DNA of 64,000 nt from Neobacillus sp. DY30 (GTDB lineage Bacteria; Bacillota; Bacilli; Bacillales; Cytobacillaceae), in the NCBI RefSeq assembly GCF_030123065.1, contig NZ_CP126093.1:1926001-1990000 (forward strand), read 5' to 3'. Under the pieces are notes generated by a model. That model worked only from the letters and a program-made list of their open reading frames with translations, was not told where the DNA came from and searched no databases. How positions within the stretch are numbered: the first letter of the stretch is position 1; each line of letters starts with the position of its first letter. Positions 34,282 through 44,431 of the stretch are shown piece after piece. Position numbers and translations under genes: made by a program.

Positions 34282-36066
34282 ATGGCACGCAATAAATTTA
34301 ATGTAGATGAAGAGCTGGAAACGCCCTTTAATATCGCCCATCTTAAAAGATTACTAACCTACTTAAAACCTTATAAAACAAAAATAATGGTGACCGTTCT
34401 CATTATGCTGGCTGCGAGTGGGGCAAATTTGATTGGACCGTACCTAATCAAACAGGCAATAGACGAAGAAATCCCTGGTAAGGATATTCAGGGTCTGGTT
34501 ATCCTAGGCGTGATATATTTAGGTGCGTTAACCATAACTGGCATCTGTATGAAATACAGAATCAGAATGATGTCGCAGATTGGTCACAGTGTCATAAAAA
34601 ACATCCGAAAAGATTTATTTACCCACCTGCAAAAACTTTCCTTTTCGTTTTTTGACAGCCGTCCGCACGGGAAAATTTTAGTCAGGGTTGTGAATTATGT
34701 TAATTCATTAAGTGATCTGCTCTCCAACGGCTTAATTAATTTAATTACTGATTTATTCAGCTTATTTGTTATCATCGGCTTTATGCTCGCAATTGACGTG
34801 AAGCTGACCATGTACGCGTTGGCTGGTTTCCCGGTCCTTGCTGGGATTATTTTTATCATAAAAAATGCACAGCGTAAGGCATGGCAAAATTTAAGCAATA
34901 AGCAGTCCAATATGAATGCTTATATACATGAAAGCATTAATGGTATTAAAGTGACTCAAGCATTTGTCCGTGAAGAAGAAAATAAAAAAATCTTTTTTGG
35001 GGTATCAAATGGGTACCGTGGTGCATGGCTAAGAGCGGTCAAAATTCAATTCCTGCTATGGCCGGCAATTGAGAACATATCTGTCCTAACCGTTTCTCTT
35101 GTCTACGTCAAAGGGATTAGCATGATTGGAAGTGGAGGAATCACTGTCGGAGCATTAGTTGCTTTTATTGGATATATTTGGATGTTTTGGATGCCGCTGG
35201 CAAACATCGGGAATTTCTACAATGCGATTATCAATGCATCCGCATATCTTGAACGTATTTTTGAAATGATGGACGAAAAACCTGACATCTCAAGTGAACC
35301 TGGTGCTAATGAACTTCCACTGATAAAAGGAAAAGTAGAATTTGAGAATGTGGTCTTTGGCTATGAAGAGAATGAAAGGAATTTAGATTCTATCAATTTC
35401 AAGGTAAACCCGGGTGAATCCATTGCCATCGTTGGTCCAACAGGATCTGGAAAAACGACCATTGTCAGCTTAATAAGTCGTTTTTATGATATTAACAGCG
35501 GCAAGATAAAAATTGATGATACCGATATAAAGTCTGTTACCATCTCTTCGCTGCGTAAACAGATGGGAGTTATGCTCCAGGATCCGTTTATTTTCTCGGG
35601 AACCATAATGGATAATATCCGCTACGGCAGATTAGATGCTTCCGATGAAGAAGTAATACAAGCAGCGAAGGCAGTGCAAGCCCACCAATTTATTATGGGA
35701 TTAAAGGATGGTTATGGTACAGAGGTTAATGAAAGAGGATCCGTTTTATCAAACGGTCAAAGGCAGTTGATCTCATTTGCCCGGGCATTGCTTGCTGATC
35801 CGAAAATTCTGATTTTAGATGAGGCAACTTCTTCAATTGATACTGAGACCGAACTTGCATTACAAAAGGGACTCGAAGCGCTGCTTGCCGGAAGAACCTC
35901 TTTTATAATCGCCCACCGGCTTTCAACCATTCAAAATGCGACAAAAATCTTATTTATAGAGAAAGGTAAAATTGTTGAAGAAGGAACACATGAAGAATTA
36001 ATTCAACGAAGAGGTTATTATTGGAAATTGTATACTTCACACTATTCCTCACTAGACGCTGGATAA
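34282..36066 (+). CDS. ABC exporter half-transporter with degenerate signature motif (YfiC/YheH-like)
   Basis: This 594-residue partner of the preceding protein has six membrane helices, Walker A GPTGSGKTT, normal Walker B ILILDEATSSID and H-loop IIAHRLST, but its signature is LSNGQRQL instead of LSGGQ. Together with the Asp-type Walker B of the first subunit, this gives one consensus and one degenerate ATP site, as in heterodimeric exporters such as TM287/288 and BmrCD. A terminator follows. Placement inside a pectin locus may be incidental. Confidence 0.9.
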   Translation: MARNKFNVDEELETPFNIAHLKRLLTYLKPYKTKIMVTVLIMLAASGANLIGPYLIKQAIDEEIPGKDIQGLVILGVIYLGALTITGICMKYRIRMMSQIGHSVIKNIRKDLFTHLQKLSFSFFDSRPHGKILVRVVNYVNSLSDLLSNGLINLITDLFSLFVIIGFMLAIDVKLTMYALAGFPVLAGIIFIIKNAQRKAWQNLSNKQSNMNAYIHESINGIKVTQAFVREEENKKIFFGVSNGYRGAWLRAVKIQFLLWPAIENISVLTVSLVYVKGISMIGSGGITVGALVAFIGYIWMFWMPLANIGNFYNAIINASAYLERIFEMMDEKPDISSEPGANELPLIKGKVEFENVVFGYEENERNLDSINFKVNPGESIAIVGPTGSGKTTIVSLISRFYDINSGKIKIDDTDIKSVTISSLRKQMGVMLQDPFIFSGTIMDNIRYGRLDASDEEVIQAAKAVQAHQFIMGLKDGYGTEVNERGSVLSNGQRQLISFARALLADPKILILDEATSSIDTETELALQKGLEALLAGRTSFIIAHRLSTIQNATKILFIEKGKIVEEGTHEELIQRRGYYWKLYTSHYSSLDAG

Positions 36067-36078
36067 AATGAGAAGAGG

Positions 36079-36102
36079 CCCTCAACACTTGAGGGTTTTT
36101 TT
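36079..36102 (+). terminator. Terminator after the ABC exporter
   Basis: CCCTCAA and TTGAGGG (36079-36095) form a stem with a 3-base loop, followed by seven T. Confidence 0.9.
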
Positions 36103-36237
36103 CTGTTAGATGAATACTAACCTTGTACGACATTAACAAACAAATACCACTATGAAAAAAACAGAGTAAATGTTAAAATTTAATTAATTTTACAGAAAAT
36201 TTTTAGTAAAAAGATAACATTTTCCACTTCCCATTAA

Positions 36238-36251
36238 TGACTGCGCTTACA
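36238..36251. promoter_or_regulatory. cre-like site before the first YesM-type kinase gene
   Basis: TGACTGCGCTTACA matches TGWNANCGNTNWCA with one deviation (position 5) and lies 32 bp before the start codon. Confidence 0.45.
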
Positions 36252-36282
36252 CCTACTAATAAACAATGGAGAAACCATCCCA

Positions 36283-38067
36283 ATGAAAAAGATACTAGAT
36301 AGAGTAAAGATGGAGTATAATAATTTGCAAATTAAATACAAACTATTTCTACTAGTATCCTGGACTATGGTGATATCATTTTCCTTTACCTTTTTCGGAT
36401 TACAGTATGCTTTTCATATTTACGACGAGCAGATTTATAGTAAGTCTTCACAAGTATTAAGTACATCCTCTAATAGTATTGAGAGTGAATTGAAAAATTT
36501 GGAGGAGCTTTCCTATAATATTCTAACCGATTCGCAAATTCAGCAATACCTATCATCAATTAGTGAAGATAGTACAGATTATGATAAGTTTCGAATTCGA
36601 ACAAACATGTTGGACAAACTATTAAGCTATGCAAACAAGGAAGAATATATCCAATCGATTAATTTAGTGGATGTAAATGGAGAAGAGTATGTGGTCGGAC
36701 CTAGGACAGTAAAACTTACTCCAGCGCAAAAAGCTGATATTACCAAGATGGCCATTCATGCTAATGGCAGTAATGTTTGGCTGAATCCAGAGAAAAATGA
36801 TTTTTTATTTGCAACAGCACGAGAAATCAGACAGTTTCGCAACTTAAGTTTTGATAATCTTGGTACTATCATCATCTTTATAAATATGGACAAACTGATT
36901 GCCAATATTTTAGAAGGCTCTAAAAAAATGGATGGTGAATTCTTAATTGTCAGAGATAGCAATATTCTTTTTCCAAAAGAAACGAAATCATTTATTAAAG
37001 AGGCGGCATTATCTTTAGATTCCCAAAAATCAGATTCAGGTTATCAAATAAAAAAAATCGACAGTAAAAACTATTTCCTTGTACATATAAAATCCAACTA
37101 TTTTAATTGGGGATATTTAAACGTTATTCCTTTTAATCAAATCTTTGAGAATATCAATAAGGTAAAGACGTTTTTGGTCATAATTTTTATTCTGATGTTT
37201 GTTATTGTAACAATCTTTGGAATTCGATTTGCCAGGAACATAACGATTCCCTTGGAGAATCTTGTAGCTGGCATGCAGTATGTAAAAGTTGGAGATTTTA
37301 AGGAGGCAAGCAGAAAAGCACTGAAAACGCCAATGAATCAAGAGGATGAAGTTGGTAAACTTCAGCAGAATTTTCAGACGATGATCCAACAAATCGATGA
37401 ACTCATTAATGAGAATTACTCTAAGCAGCTCACCATAAAAGAGACAGAGTTTAAGGCGCTGCAGGCTCAAATTAATCCTCATTTTTTATATAATAGGTTA
37501 GAATCTATCAATTGGTTAGCAAAAGGAAATGGGCAGACGCAAATTTCTAGAATGGTAGAAGCACTTGGGTTTTTACTCCGTAATTCCATCAGTTTAAAGC
37601 AACCTTTGATTACGATTGAAGAAGAACTTAATGTTGTGAATAATTATGTGATAATTCAGAAATATAGATTTGAGGAAAGATTAGATTTACACATGGAGGT
37701 AGATTCAGATATAGGAGGGTTCTTTATACCGAAGCTTACACTGCAGCCTCTAGTAGAAAATGCCATCCATTATGCGTTGGAGCCGAAGATTGAACCTTGT
37801 AAAATTTGTGTATATTCAATGGTAGAAAAAGATAGTATTAAATTAATTGTTGAAGATGATGGACCCGGAATGGAGTCAGCCTTTATAGAAAAGTTAAAAA
37901 GAGGAGAAGTAAAAACCAGAGGACAAGGGGTAGGATTGTCGAATATTAATGACAGAATCAAACTTGCCTATGGGGAGAATTATGGAGTTGAGATTGAAAG
38001 TGAACCAAATAAAGGGACGAAAGTAATCATTGTTTTACCTTTCGATAAGGGGGAGAACCATGCATAA
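36283..38067 (+). CDS. Sensor histidine kinase, YesM family (pectin-locus system)
   Basis: The 594-residue kinase has a membrane helix near 20-42, a large extracytoplasmic sensor region, a second helix near 290-312, a HAMP domain, the His_kinase domain with QAQINPHFLYN (phospho-acceptor His400) and a HATPase_c domain (LVENAIHYAL near 494, DDGPGM near 525). It partners with the overlapping AraC-type regulator gene and probably senses RG-I oligosaccharides, possibly through the adjacent binding protein at 39642. The ATG follows a modest GGAGA site. Confidence 0.92.
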   Translation: MKKILDRVKMEYNNLQIKYKLFLLVSWTMVISFSFTFFGLQYAFHIYDEQIYSKSSQVLSTSSNSIESELKNLEELSYNILTDSQIQQYLSSISEDSTDYDKFRIRTNMLDKLLSYANKEEYIQSINLVDVNGEEYVVGPRTVKLTPAQKADITKMAIHANGSNVWLNPEKNDFLFATAREIRQFRNLSFDNLGTIIIFINMDKLIANILEGSKKMDGEFLIVRDSNILFPKETKSFIKEAALSLDSQKSDSGYQIKKIDSKNYFLVHIKSNYFNWGYLNVIPFNQIFENINKVKTFLVIIFILMFVIVTIFGIRFARNITIPLENLVAGMQYVKVGDFKEASRKALKTPMNQEDEVGKLQQNFQTMIQQIDELINENYSKQLTIKETEFKALQAQINPHFLYNRLESINWLAKGNGQTQISRMVEALGFLLRNSISLKQPLITIEEELNVVNNYVIIQKYRFEERLDLHMEVDSDIGGFFIPKLTLQPLVENAIHYALEPKIEPCKICVYSMVEKDSIKLIVEDDGPGMESAFIEKLKRGEVKTRGQGVGLSNINDRIKLAYGENYGVEIESEPNKGTKVIIVLPFDKGENHA

Positions 38068-39619
38068 GGTATTGCTAGTGGATGATGAAAGAATTATTAC
38101 AGAAGGGATGTCAAAGGTAATCAATTGGGAGTCCATTGGGACAAATTTAATTGGGACCGCAAGAAATGGGGTTGAGGCGTTTAGTATCATTGTACAGCAG
38201 CAGCCAGACATCGTGATTAGTGATATTAAAATGCCAGGAATGAATGGTCTCGAGCTAGTTGCGAAGGTAAACAGCGTATTTCCTGAAATACAATTTATCC
38301 TGTTATCAGGTTTCAGTGAATTTGACTTTGCTAAACAGGCGATGCAATACGGGGTGAAGCATTATCTATTAAAACCTTGTAATGAGCATTCCATTATGGA
38401 TGCGGTATCAGAAATCTGTGAAGATTTGAAACAAAAGCAGATTCGGGAACAATTCATTCAAAATATGAAAGGAACATTAGAAAGCGTTTTGCCCTATGCC
38501 AAAGAACAACTGTTGAAAGAGTTCATTATTAACCATTACGAGAACAAAGATTTAGAACATTATCAAAAGCTTTTTAATATTGATTTACATACACCGAATG
38601 TCAGGCTGGTATTATTTCAACTTGAAGGAAATTTTGAATTTGAGCATATGTTTGCCATTAAAAATATTGCAGAACATATTTTTGATTCCTATATTCTAAG
38701 TTGTATGGCAGGGGAAACGATATTATTTTTAATCGAAGATTACTGCAGCTACTCCATACTACTCTCTCAAATCGAAAAGATTAAAAAAACATTCTATCAA
38801 TATTACCAACTAGATTCTACAGTTGCTATTAGTGATACAGGGAAAATCAGTATAGCGAATAAATTATATAGTGAAGCACTCGACTGTCTGGCTTATCGTT
38901 TTTATTTAGGAGAAGGCGGTGTTATTACCAAAAAAGACATATCCTATCAAAAAACCTCAGAGAAATTAGAATTCTATTATGATGATCAAACCTTCTGCCG
39001 ATTGGTGAAATCGGGTTCTTGGTGTGATGTTAATTCAGAAATAGAGACATTTTTTAAGCATTTAATAGAGTTAAGGCTAGATATCAATATTACCAAGTCC
39101 TATGTAATTCAATTATTTAATGCGATGATTCGTTTATGTGAGCCGAAAGAAATGAATATGTATCTTACCAAATTAAATCAACTATTAGAAATCGACATGC
39201 TTCAAAATTTAAAGGTGTTTTTTGAAAGCGTTGCCCAAGAAATTACTCTTTCCTTTTTTAATCAAAATAAAAATAAACATTCAACCATCATTAAGAAGGT
39301 CATTGAGACCATCGATAAGTATATTGGGAATGAAAATTTATCTTTGCATTGGGTTGCAAACGAGATGTTATATATGAATGCCGATTATCTTGGCAAACTT
39401 TTTAAGAAAGAAACAGGCGAAAAGTTTTCAAATTATATTACGAGATTAAGAATTGAATTAGCCATAAGTATGATAGAAAGGGAAAGTGATGTAAAAATAT
39501 TTGAGATTGCTGAAAAAATTGGCTATGGCGAAAACCCTCAATATTTCAGTCAGGTATTCAAAAAACATACAGGGTTTACTCCATCAGAATACAAAAGAGA
39601 ATCGTTACAAGGCTTGTGA
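38060..39619 (+). CDS. AraC-type response regulator, YesN family (pectin-locus system)
   Basis: The 519-residue regulator has an N-terminal receiver domain with phospho-acceptor Asp55 (VISDIKMPG), a central region of about 280 residues without recognisable motifs, and a C-terminal AraC-type double helix-turn-helix (about 415-515, ending GFTPSEYKRES). I chose ATG 38060, following GGGGGAGAA, which overlaps the kinase gene by 8 bp. It probably activates the surrounding RG-I genes, many of which have weak -35 boxes. Confidence 0.93.
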   Translation: MHKVLLVDDERIITEGMSKVINWESIGTNLIGTARNGVEAFSIIVQQQPDIVISDIKMPGMNGLELVAKVNSVFPEIQFILLSGFSEFDFAKQAMQYGVKHYLLKPCNEHSIMDAVSEICEDLKQKQIREQFIQNMKGTLESVLPYAKEQLLKEFIINHYENKDLEHYQKLFNIDLHTPNVRLVLFQLEGNFEFEHMFAIKNIAEHIFDSYILSCMAGETILFLIEDYCSYSILLSQIEKIKKTFYQYYQLDSTVAISDTGKISIANKLYSEALDCLAYRFYLGEGGVITKKDISYQKTSEKLEFYYDDQTFCRLVKSGSWCDVNSEIETFFKHLIELRLDINITKSYVIQLFNAMIRLCEPKEMNMYLTKLNQLLEIDMLQNLKVFFESVAQEITLSFFNQNKNKHSTIIKKVIETIDKYIGNENLSLHWVANEMLYMNADYLGKLFKKETGEKFSNYITRLRIELAISMIERESDVKIFEIAEKIGYGENPQYFSQVFKKHTGFTPSEYKRESLQGL

Positions 39620-39641
39620 TCAATGTTAAAGGGGGAAAAAA

Positions 39642-40937
39642 ATGAAAAAACTCTTGTTTTCCACTTTATCCCTAGTAATGGTTTTTTTTGCTGGTGGGTG
39701 TGGGGATTTTGATTTAGTTGATTCTGCGGAGAGTAAAGGGAATGAAGAAATAACAATAAAAATTGCCTGGTGGGGAGAAAAACCCCGTCATGACTATACC
39801 CTGGAAGTAATTGAAATGTTTGAGGAAAAATATCCAAATATTAATGTCGAGCCATTATATTCTAACTGGGATGATTATTGGAAACGATTAGCGCCAATGG
39901 CTGCAGGGAATCAACTTCCTGACATTATCCAAATGGATATGCTCTATCTTAAAACATACAGTGAAAATTTCTTGCTTGAAGATTTAACACCATATATTAA
40001 TCAAAAACGAATTAAGACAGAATCGATCAGTGAAACGATTCTTTCAGGCGGGAAGATTGATAAACATTTGTATGGCTTCCCTTTAGGATTAAATGCGCCA
40101 GCCATCATTGTTGACCCCTCTTTACTTACTTCAGGTGTTGATAATCAGCCAAAAGAAAATTGGACATGGAGCGATTTTGAACAAATTGTCTTACAGGTTC
40201 ACAAGGATAAGGGCATATATGGTACGAATGGGATGAAATCACCGGATATCTTCCTCGCGTATTACTTACGTACAAAAGGCATGGATTTATATAATAAAAC
40301 TGGAACTGGATTAGGCTATGATGATGACCAATTATTTGTAGAGTATTTTGACATGCAATTAAGACTACTCGACAAAGGTGCCTTTCCAAGAGCGGATGTA
40401 ACGGAACAGATTAAAGGAATAGAAGATGAATTGTTAGTTAAGCAGCAGTCAGCGATGCAATGGGCATATTCGAATCAATACATTGGTTTTTTAGAAGCAA
40501 CAAACCGACAGCTTGAGCTTTTTCCACCTCCAGGTCCGGGGCAGGATGTAGGGCTTACTGTAAAGCCTAGTATGCTTTTTTCGATGTCAAGAAGTTCAAA
40601 ACATAAAGAGGCGGTAGCCCAATTTATTAATTTTTTCATAAATGATATAGAAGCAAATAAGGTAATAAAAGGTGAAAGAGGAGTACCTATTTCTGCGAAG
40701 GTAGCGGAGAAAATTAAACTTGATCTATCTGATGATCAGAGGAAGGTATTCGACTACGTAAATGAAGTGCAAAATAAAAACAAAATAGTTGAAAAAGCAA
40801 ACCCTCTAGGCAGTAATGAGGTTGTGAAACTATTACAAGATGTTTCGGAACAAATATTGTTTAAAAAAATCACTTCAACTGAAGGAGCGCAAAAATTTAG
40901 AACAGAAGCAAATAAAATCCTTTCAGACAACAACTAA
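39642..40937 (+). CDS. Sugar-binding lipoprotein (SBP type 1), cotranscribed with the two-component system
   Basis: The 431-residue protein has a lipoprotein signal peptide with lipobox AGGC near residues 17-20 and a carbohydrate SBP body. It is a clear paralogue of the protein at 41124-42428 (both carry IAWWG..PRHDYTL and YWKxLAP..A). It lies 22 bp after the response regulator gene and is separated from the importer genes by a terminator. This suggests a sensing role with the kinase, or a second specificity for the importer. Confidence 0.88.
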   Translation: MKKLLFSTLSLVMVFFAGGCGDFDLVDSAESKGNEEITIKIAWWGEKPRHDYTLEVIEMFEEKYPNINVEPLYSNWDDYWKRLAPMAAGNQLPDIIQMDMLYLKTYSENFLLEDLTPYINQKRIKTESISETILSGGKIDKHLYGFPLGLNAPAIIVDPSLLTSGVDNQPKENWTWSDFEQIVLQVHKDKGIYGTNGMKSPDIFLAYYLRTKGMDLYNKTGTGLGYDDDQLFVEYFDMQLRLLDKGAFPRADVTEQIKGIEDELLVKQQSAMQWAYSNQYIGFLEATNRQLELFPPPGPGQDVGLTVKPSMLFSMSRSSKHKEAVAQFINFFINDIEANKVIKGERGVPISAKVAEKIKLDLSDDQRKVFDYVNEVQNKNKIVEKANPLGSNEVVKLLQDVSEQILFKKITSTEGAQKFRTEANKILSDNN

Positions 40938-40952
40938 CTATAAACTAGGGTG

Positions 40953-41001
40953 AAAGCTCTCTTGGAACAAGCATGCTGTGCTTGTATCAAGGGAGCTTTT
41001 T
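40953..41001 (+). terminator. Terminator after the first binding-protein gene
   Basis: AAAGCTC-CTTG-ACAAGC pairs with GCTTGT-CAAG-GAGCTTT around a short loop, followed by a T-run. Confidence 0.85.
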
Positions 41002-41075
41002 AAATGTCTGATTTTTAAACAAACACAGCGGAAAATTAGATTCAGACTATTTTGATTTCGTTGCATAATTAAGAA

Positions 41076-41089
41076 TGTAAACACTTACA
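41076..41089. promoter_or_regulatory. cre-like site before the sugar importer genes
   Basis: TGTAAACACTTACA is a near-palindrome matching TGWNANCGNTNWCA with one deviation (position 8), 35 bp before the binding-protein start. It differs from the PL11 site at 23126 at two positions. Confidence 0.5.
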
Positions 41090-41123
41090 TAAAAGTGTGA
41101 AAAACAGAAGGGGGAATTAAAGA

Positions 41124-42428
41124 ATGAAGAAATTATTAGTGCTATTGTTTTCTTTTGTTTTAGTTTTTACATTAGCAGCATGTAACAGCAGCAGTTCATC
41201 GAGTGGTGAAGAATCTAAACCCAAAGAAGACAAAAAAGATGAAAAAGTAACTCTTCGTATTGCATGGTGGGGATCACAGCCACGACATGATTACACACTT
41301 AAAATTATTGAAATGTATCAAGAAAAAAATCCGAATGTAAAAATCGAAGCTGAATATGCTGCTTGGGATGACTATTGGAAGAAGCTAGCACCACAAGCCG
41401 CAGCAAAAGAGCTCCCTGACATCATTCAGATGGATTTATCATATTTCACACAATATGCTCAAAATAATCAAATCGCTGATCTAACTCAATATGTGGGTAA
41501 ACAAATTAATACAAAAGATATTAGCGAAAATATTATCGACGGCGGTAAACTTGGTGATAAGCTTTACGGTATTAACACAGGTGTAAACGTTGTAGGTTTC
41601 CATTATGATCCAGCATTACTTAAAAAAGCTGGAGTAGAATCTATTGATCAGAATTGGACTTGGGATGATTACAAAGAAATTGCCCTTAAAGCAAAAGATG
41701 CAGGTTTATTCATGGATACTGGTTTTAAGGCAGATGTATTCTTCAACTACTACCTAAGAACACATGGAAAGTCGCTATACAGCAAGGATGGTACAACTCT
41801 CGGATATAAAGATGACAAACTGTTCGAAGACTTCTTTAACCTGACAGCTGGTTTAGTAAAAGACAAAGCAGCTCCAACTCCTGATTATTTAGCACAACTT
41901 AAAGGTCTTGAAGATAGCCCATTAGTGACGAATGCCGGGATTGGGATTTGGCAATGGTCTAACCAGTTCGTAGGAATTCAACAAGTTGCAAATCGAGAAT
42001 TAGCGATTGCTCCAATGCCAGGTCCTGATAGCGATAAAGGGTTATACTTAAAGCCAGCTATGTTCTGGTCTGTTGGAAATAATTCAAAACATAAAGAAGA
42101 AGCAGCAAAGTTTATTGATTTCATGCTGAATGATATTGAGGCAAACAAATTAAATCTTGGTGACCGTGGTGTTCCTGGTTCTTCCGTGGTAAAAGAAGCA
42201 TTAAAGCCTCTTCTTTCACCAGCACAAGTTCAAGTGTTTGATTATGTAGATTGGGCAGAAGGTAACAGCTCATCATTTGACGGTCCAGACCCAGTAGGTG
42301 CGGGACAAATCATCGAAACTTTGGACAGTTTATCTGAACAAATGGCTTATGGGAATATTAAAGTGGAAGATGCTGCAAAACAATTTAGACAGCAAGCTGA
42401 AAGCATCTTGGCACAAAACAAAAAATAA
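41124..42428 (+). CDS. Sugar ABC transporter substrate-binding lipoprotein (RG-I oligosaccharides)
   Basis: The 434-residue lipoprotein has lipobox LAAC near 17-20, a Ser-rich linker and a Lys/Glu-rich stretch, then an SBP_bac_1 body with an ELPDIIQMDL segment near 93-102. It precedes two MalF/MalG-type permease genes and is the main binding protein of that importer, analogous to YesO. Its ATG follows AGGGGGAA. A strong hairpin without T-run follows, which would raise its expression relative to the permeases. Confidence 0.93.
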   Translation: MKKLLVLLFSFVLVFTLAACNSSSSSSGEESKPKEDKKDEKVTLRIAWWGSQPRHDYTLKIIEMYQEKNPNVKIEAEYAAWDDYWKKLAPQAAAKELPDIIQMDLSYFTQYAQNNQIADLTQYVGKQINTKDISENIIDGGKLGDKLYGINTGVNVVGFHYDPALLKKAGVESIDQNWTWDDYKEIALKAKDAGLFMDTGFKADVFFNYYLRTHGKSLYSKDGTTLGYKDDKLFEDFFNLTAGLVKDKAAPTPDYLAQLKGLEDSPLVTNAGIGIWQWSNQFVGIQQVANRELAIAPMPGPDSDKGLYLKPAMFWSVGNNSKHKEEAAKFIDFMLNDIEANKLNLGDRGVPGSSVVKEALKPLLSPAQVQVFDYVDWAEGNSSSFDGPDPVGAGQIIETLDSLSEQMAYGNIKVEDAAKQFRQQAESILAQNKK

Positions 42429-42437
42429 TTTCCACTT

Positions 42438-42469
42438 CGATAGCTGATCACGTAATAGATCAGCTATCG
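42438..42469 (+). promoter_or_regulatory. Intercistronic hairpin between binding-protein and permease genes
   Basis: CGATAGCTGATC (42438-42449) pairs perfectly with GATCAGCTATCG (42458-42469). There is no T-run, so it probably protects the upstream mRNA 3' end rather than terminating. Confidence 0.7.
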
Positions 42470-42511
42470 TCCTTTCATCTAGGAATGAGTCTAAAATATG
42501 GAGATGAAAAA

Positions 42512-43471
42512 ATGAATACACGTGTGATAAAGGAAAATATCCAAGCAGATGTCGCAATTCGTCCTATCAGCAAGCGTTCCCGTATCATCAAAGAGAATCT
42601 GACAGGCTATGCATTTATTAGTCCGTTTATTATCGGATTTCTGGCTTTTACATTTATCCCTATACTTGCATCATTATATCTTTCATTTACAAACTATAAT
42701 TTGTTTGCCAGCCCAACATGGATAGGCTTGGATAACTACATACAAATGTTTACAGCCGATCCCCGCTATTGGCAATCATTGAAAGTTACACTTATATATG
42801 TGGCAGCTGGAGTTCCTTTAAGACTTGCGTTCGCCTTATTAATTGCTTTAATGTTAAATACCGCATCAAGGGCAGTCGGACTTTACCGCACATTGTTCTA
42901 TTTACCTTCTCTAATAGGGGGAAGCGTTGCGGTTGCGATTATGTGGCGTAATGTCTTTGGTGATGTAGGAATTGTGAATATTGCTCTTGATTTACTAGGA
43001 CTTTCAGCTATCAGATGGTTTGGTAACCCTACGGCAGCATTGTGGATGCTGATTTTCTTATCCGTATGGCAATTTGGTTCTTCGATGCTGATTTTCTTAG
43101 CAGGATTAAAAGGTATTCCTAAAAGTTATTACGAAGCTGCTAGTGTTGATGGTGCAAATGGGTTTCAGAAATTCTTCAAAATCACATTGCCAATGCTTAG
43201 TCCAGTTATCTTATTTAATACAGTTATGCAAACCATTGCAGCCTTTATGACATTTGTACCAGCATTTATTATCTCGAAGGGTACAGGCGGTCCGTTAGAC
43301 GGAACTCTACTTTATTCATTATATCTCTTCATTCAAGGGTTTGAGTTCTTCAATATGGGTTATGCTTCAGCAATGGCATGGATTATGCTAATTATTGTAG
43401 GTGTTTTAACGGTCATTATTTTTACTACATCAAAATACTGGGTTCACTATGAATCGGAAGGAGGCAGATAA
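42512..43471 (+). CDS. Sugar ABC transporter permease, MalF/YesP type
   Basis: The 319-residue protein has six membrane segments and the EAA loop [20 protein letters not shown] near 218-237. I chose ATG 42512, nine bases after GGAGATG; the upstream in-frame ATG at 42485 is within the gap following the hairpin. It forms the channel with the next protein. No ATPase is encoded in the operon, so a shared MsmX-type ATPase is expected. Confidence 0.92.
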   Translation: MNTRVIKENIQADVAIRPISKRSRIIKENLTGYAFISPFIIGFLAFTFIPILASLYLSFTNYNLFASPTWIGLDNYIQMFTADPRYWQSLKVTLIYVAAGVPLRLAFALLIALMLNTASRAVGLYRTLFYLPSLIGGSVAVAIMWRNVFGDVGIVNIALDLLGLSAIRWFGNPTAALWMLIFLSVWQFGSSMLIFLAGLKGIPKSYYEAASVDGANGFQKFFKITLPMLSPVILFNTVMQTIAAFMTFVPAFIISKGTGGPLDGTLLYSLYLFIQGFEFFNMGYASAMAWIMLIIVGVLTVIIFTTSKYWVHYESEGGR

Positions 43472-43473
43472 CA

Positions 43474-44319
43474 ATGGCATTAAAATTAAAATCACCAAGA
43501 TGGTGGATTTATCATATACTAGTCGGCGGCTTTGCGATCTTAATGCTCTACCCGGTTATTTGGCTCCTTATGAGTTCATTTAAACCGAGTGATACGATTT
43601 TTGTCACGGCAAAATCTCTGATACCTGATCCATGGATTTGGACCAACTTTGTAGACGGCTGGAAAGGGATTGGCGGAAATTCATTCGGTGTTTTCATTAA
43701 GAATACAGCCATTCTAGTTGTAATTACTTTAATTGGACAGGTATTGTCATCAGCGGTTATTGCGTTTGGGTTTGCACGTCTAGAATTTAGAGGAAAAGCC
43801 TTTTGGTTTGGAATTATGATGGTGACGTTAATGCTTCCACATGATGTAGTAATGGTTCCTCAGTATATCATTTTTTCAAAACTGGATTGGCTGAACTCGA
43901 TTAAACCACTGGCTATTCCCGCCTACTTCGGCCATCCGTTCTTCATCTTTCTATTAGTTCAATTTATCCGAACGATTCCACGGGAACTCGATGAAGCGGC
44001 GATTATAGATGGATGTGGGACTTTTAAAATTTTCACGAAAATCATTTTGCCATTAATTAAACCTTCTTTAGCTACAGCAGCGATTTTCTCATTCTATTGG
44101 ACTTGGGAATCATTATTAGGACCGGTTCTTTATTTAAATAGCCCAACAAAGTATACGGTTTCTATGGCTTTAAATATGTTCTTAAGTAATGAGACAGTAT
44201 CAAACTGGGGCGCGATGTTTGCGATGTCGGTTGTTACCTTGATTCCTGTATTTGTTATCTTCTTCCTCTTCCAACGCCATGTGGTTGAAGGGATCAGTAC
44301 AAGCGGGTTAAAGGGGTAA
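43474..44319 (+). CDS. Sugar ABC transporter permease, MalG/YesQ type
   Basis: The 281-residue protein has six membrane segments and the EAA loop [21 protein letters not shown] near 171-191. It starts 2 bp after the previous stop, with GGAGG inside that gene's end. It completes the importer for RG-I fragments. Confidence 0.92.
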   Translation: MALKLKSPRWWIYHILVGGFAILMLYPVIWLLMSSFKPSDTIFVTAKSLIPDPWIWTNFVDGWKGIGGNSFGVFIKNTAILVVITLIGQVLSSAVIAFGFARLEFRGKAFWFGIMMVTLMLPHDVVMVPQYIIFSKLDWLNSIKPLAIPAYFGHPFFIFLLVQFIRTIPRELDEAAIIDGCGTFKIFTKIILPLIKPSLATAAIFSFYWTWESLLGPVLYLNSPTKYTVSMALNMFLSNETVSNWGAMFAMSVVTLIPVFVIFFLFQRHVVEGISTSGLKG

Positions 44320-44346
44320 CATGTTAAGGAAAATCATATACGTAAA

Positions 44347-44384
44347 ACTTTGCCACTTCGTACCCTAAATGGAAGTGGCAAAGT
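44347..44384 (+). promoter_or_regulatory. 13-bp intercistronic hairpin after the permease genes
   Basis: ACTTTGCCACTTC (44347-44359) pairs perfectly with GAAGTGGCAAAGT (44372-44384). No T-run follows, so an RNA-stability or weak termination role is likely. Confidence 0.65.
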
Positions 44385-44431
44385 AACAATCATTACCATA
44401 TTAGGCTATTACGGAACAAGGAGGATTACAA

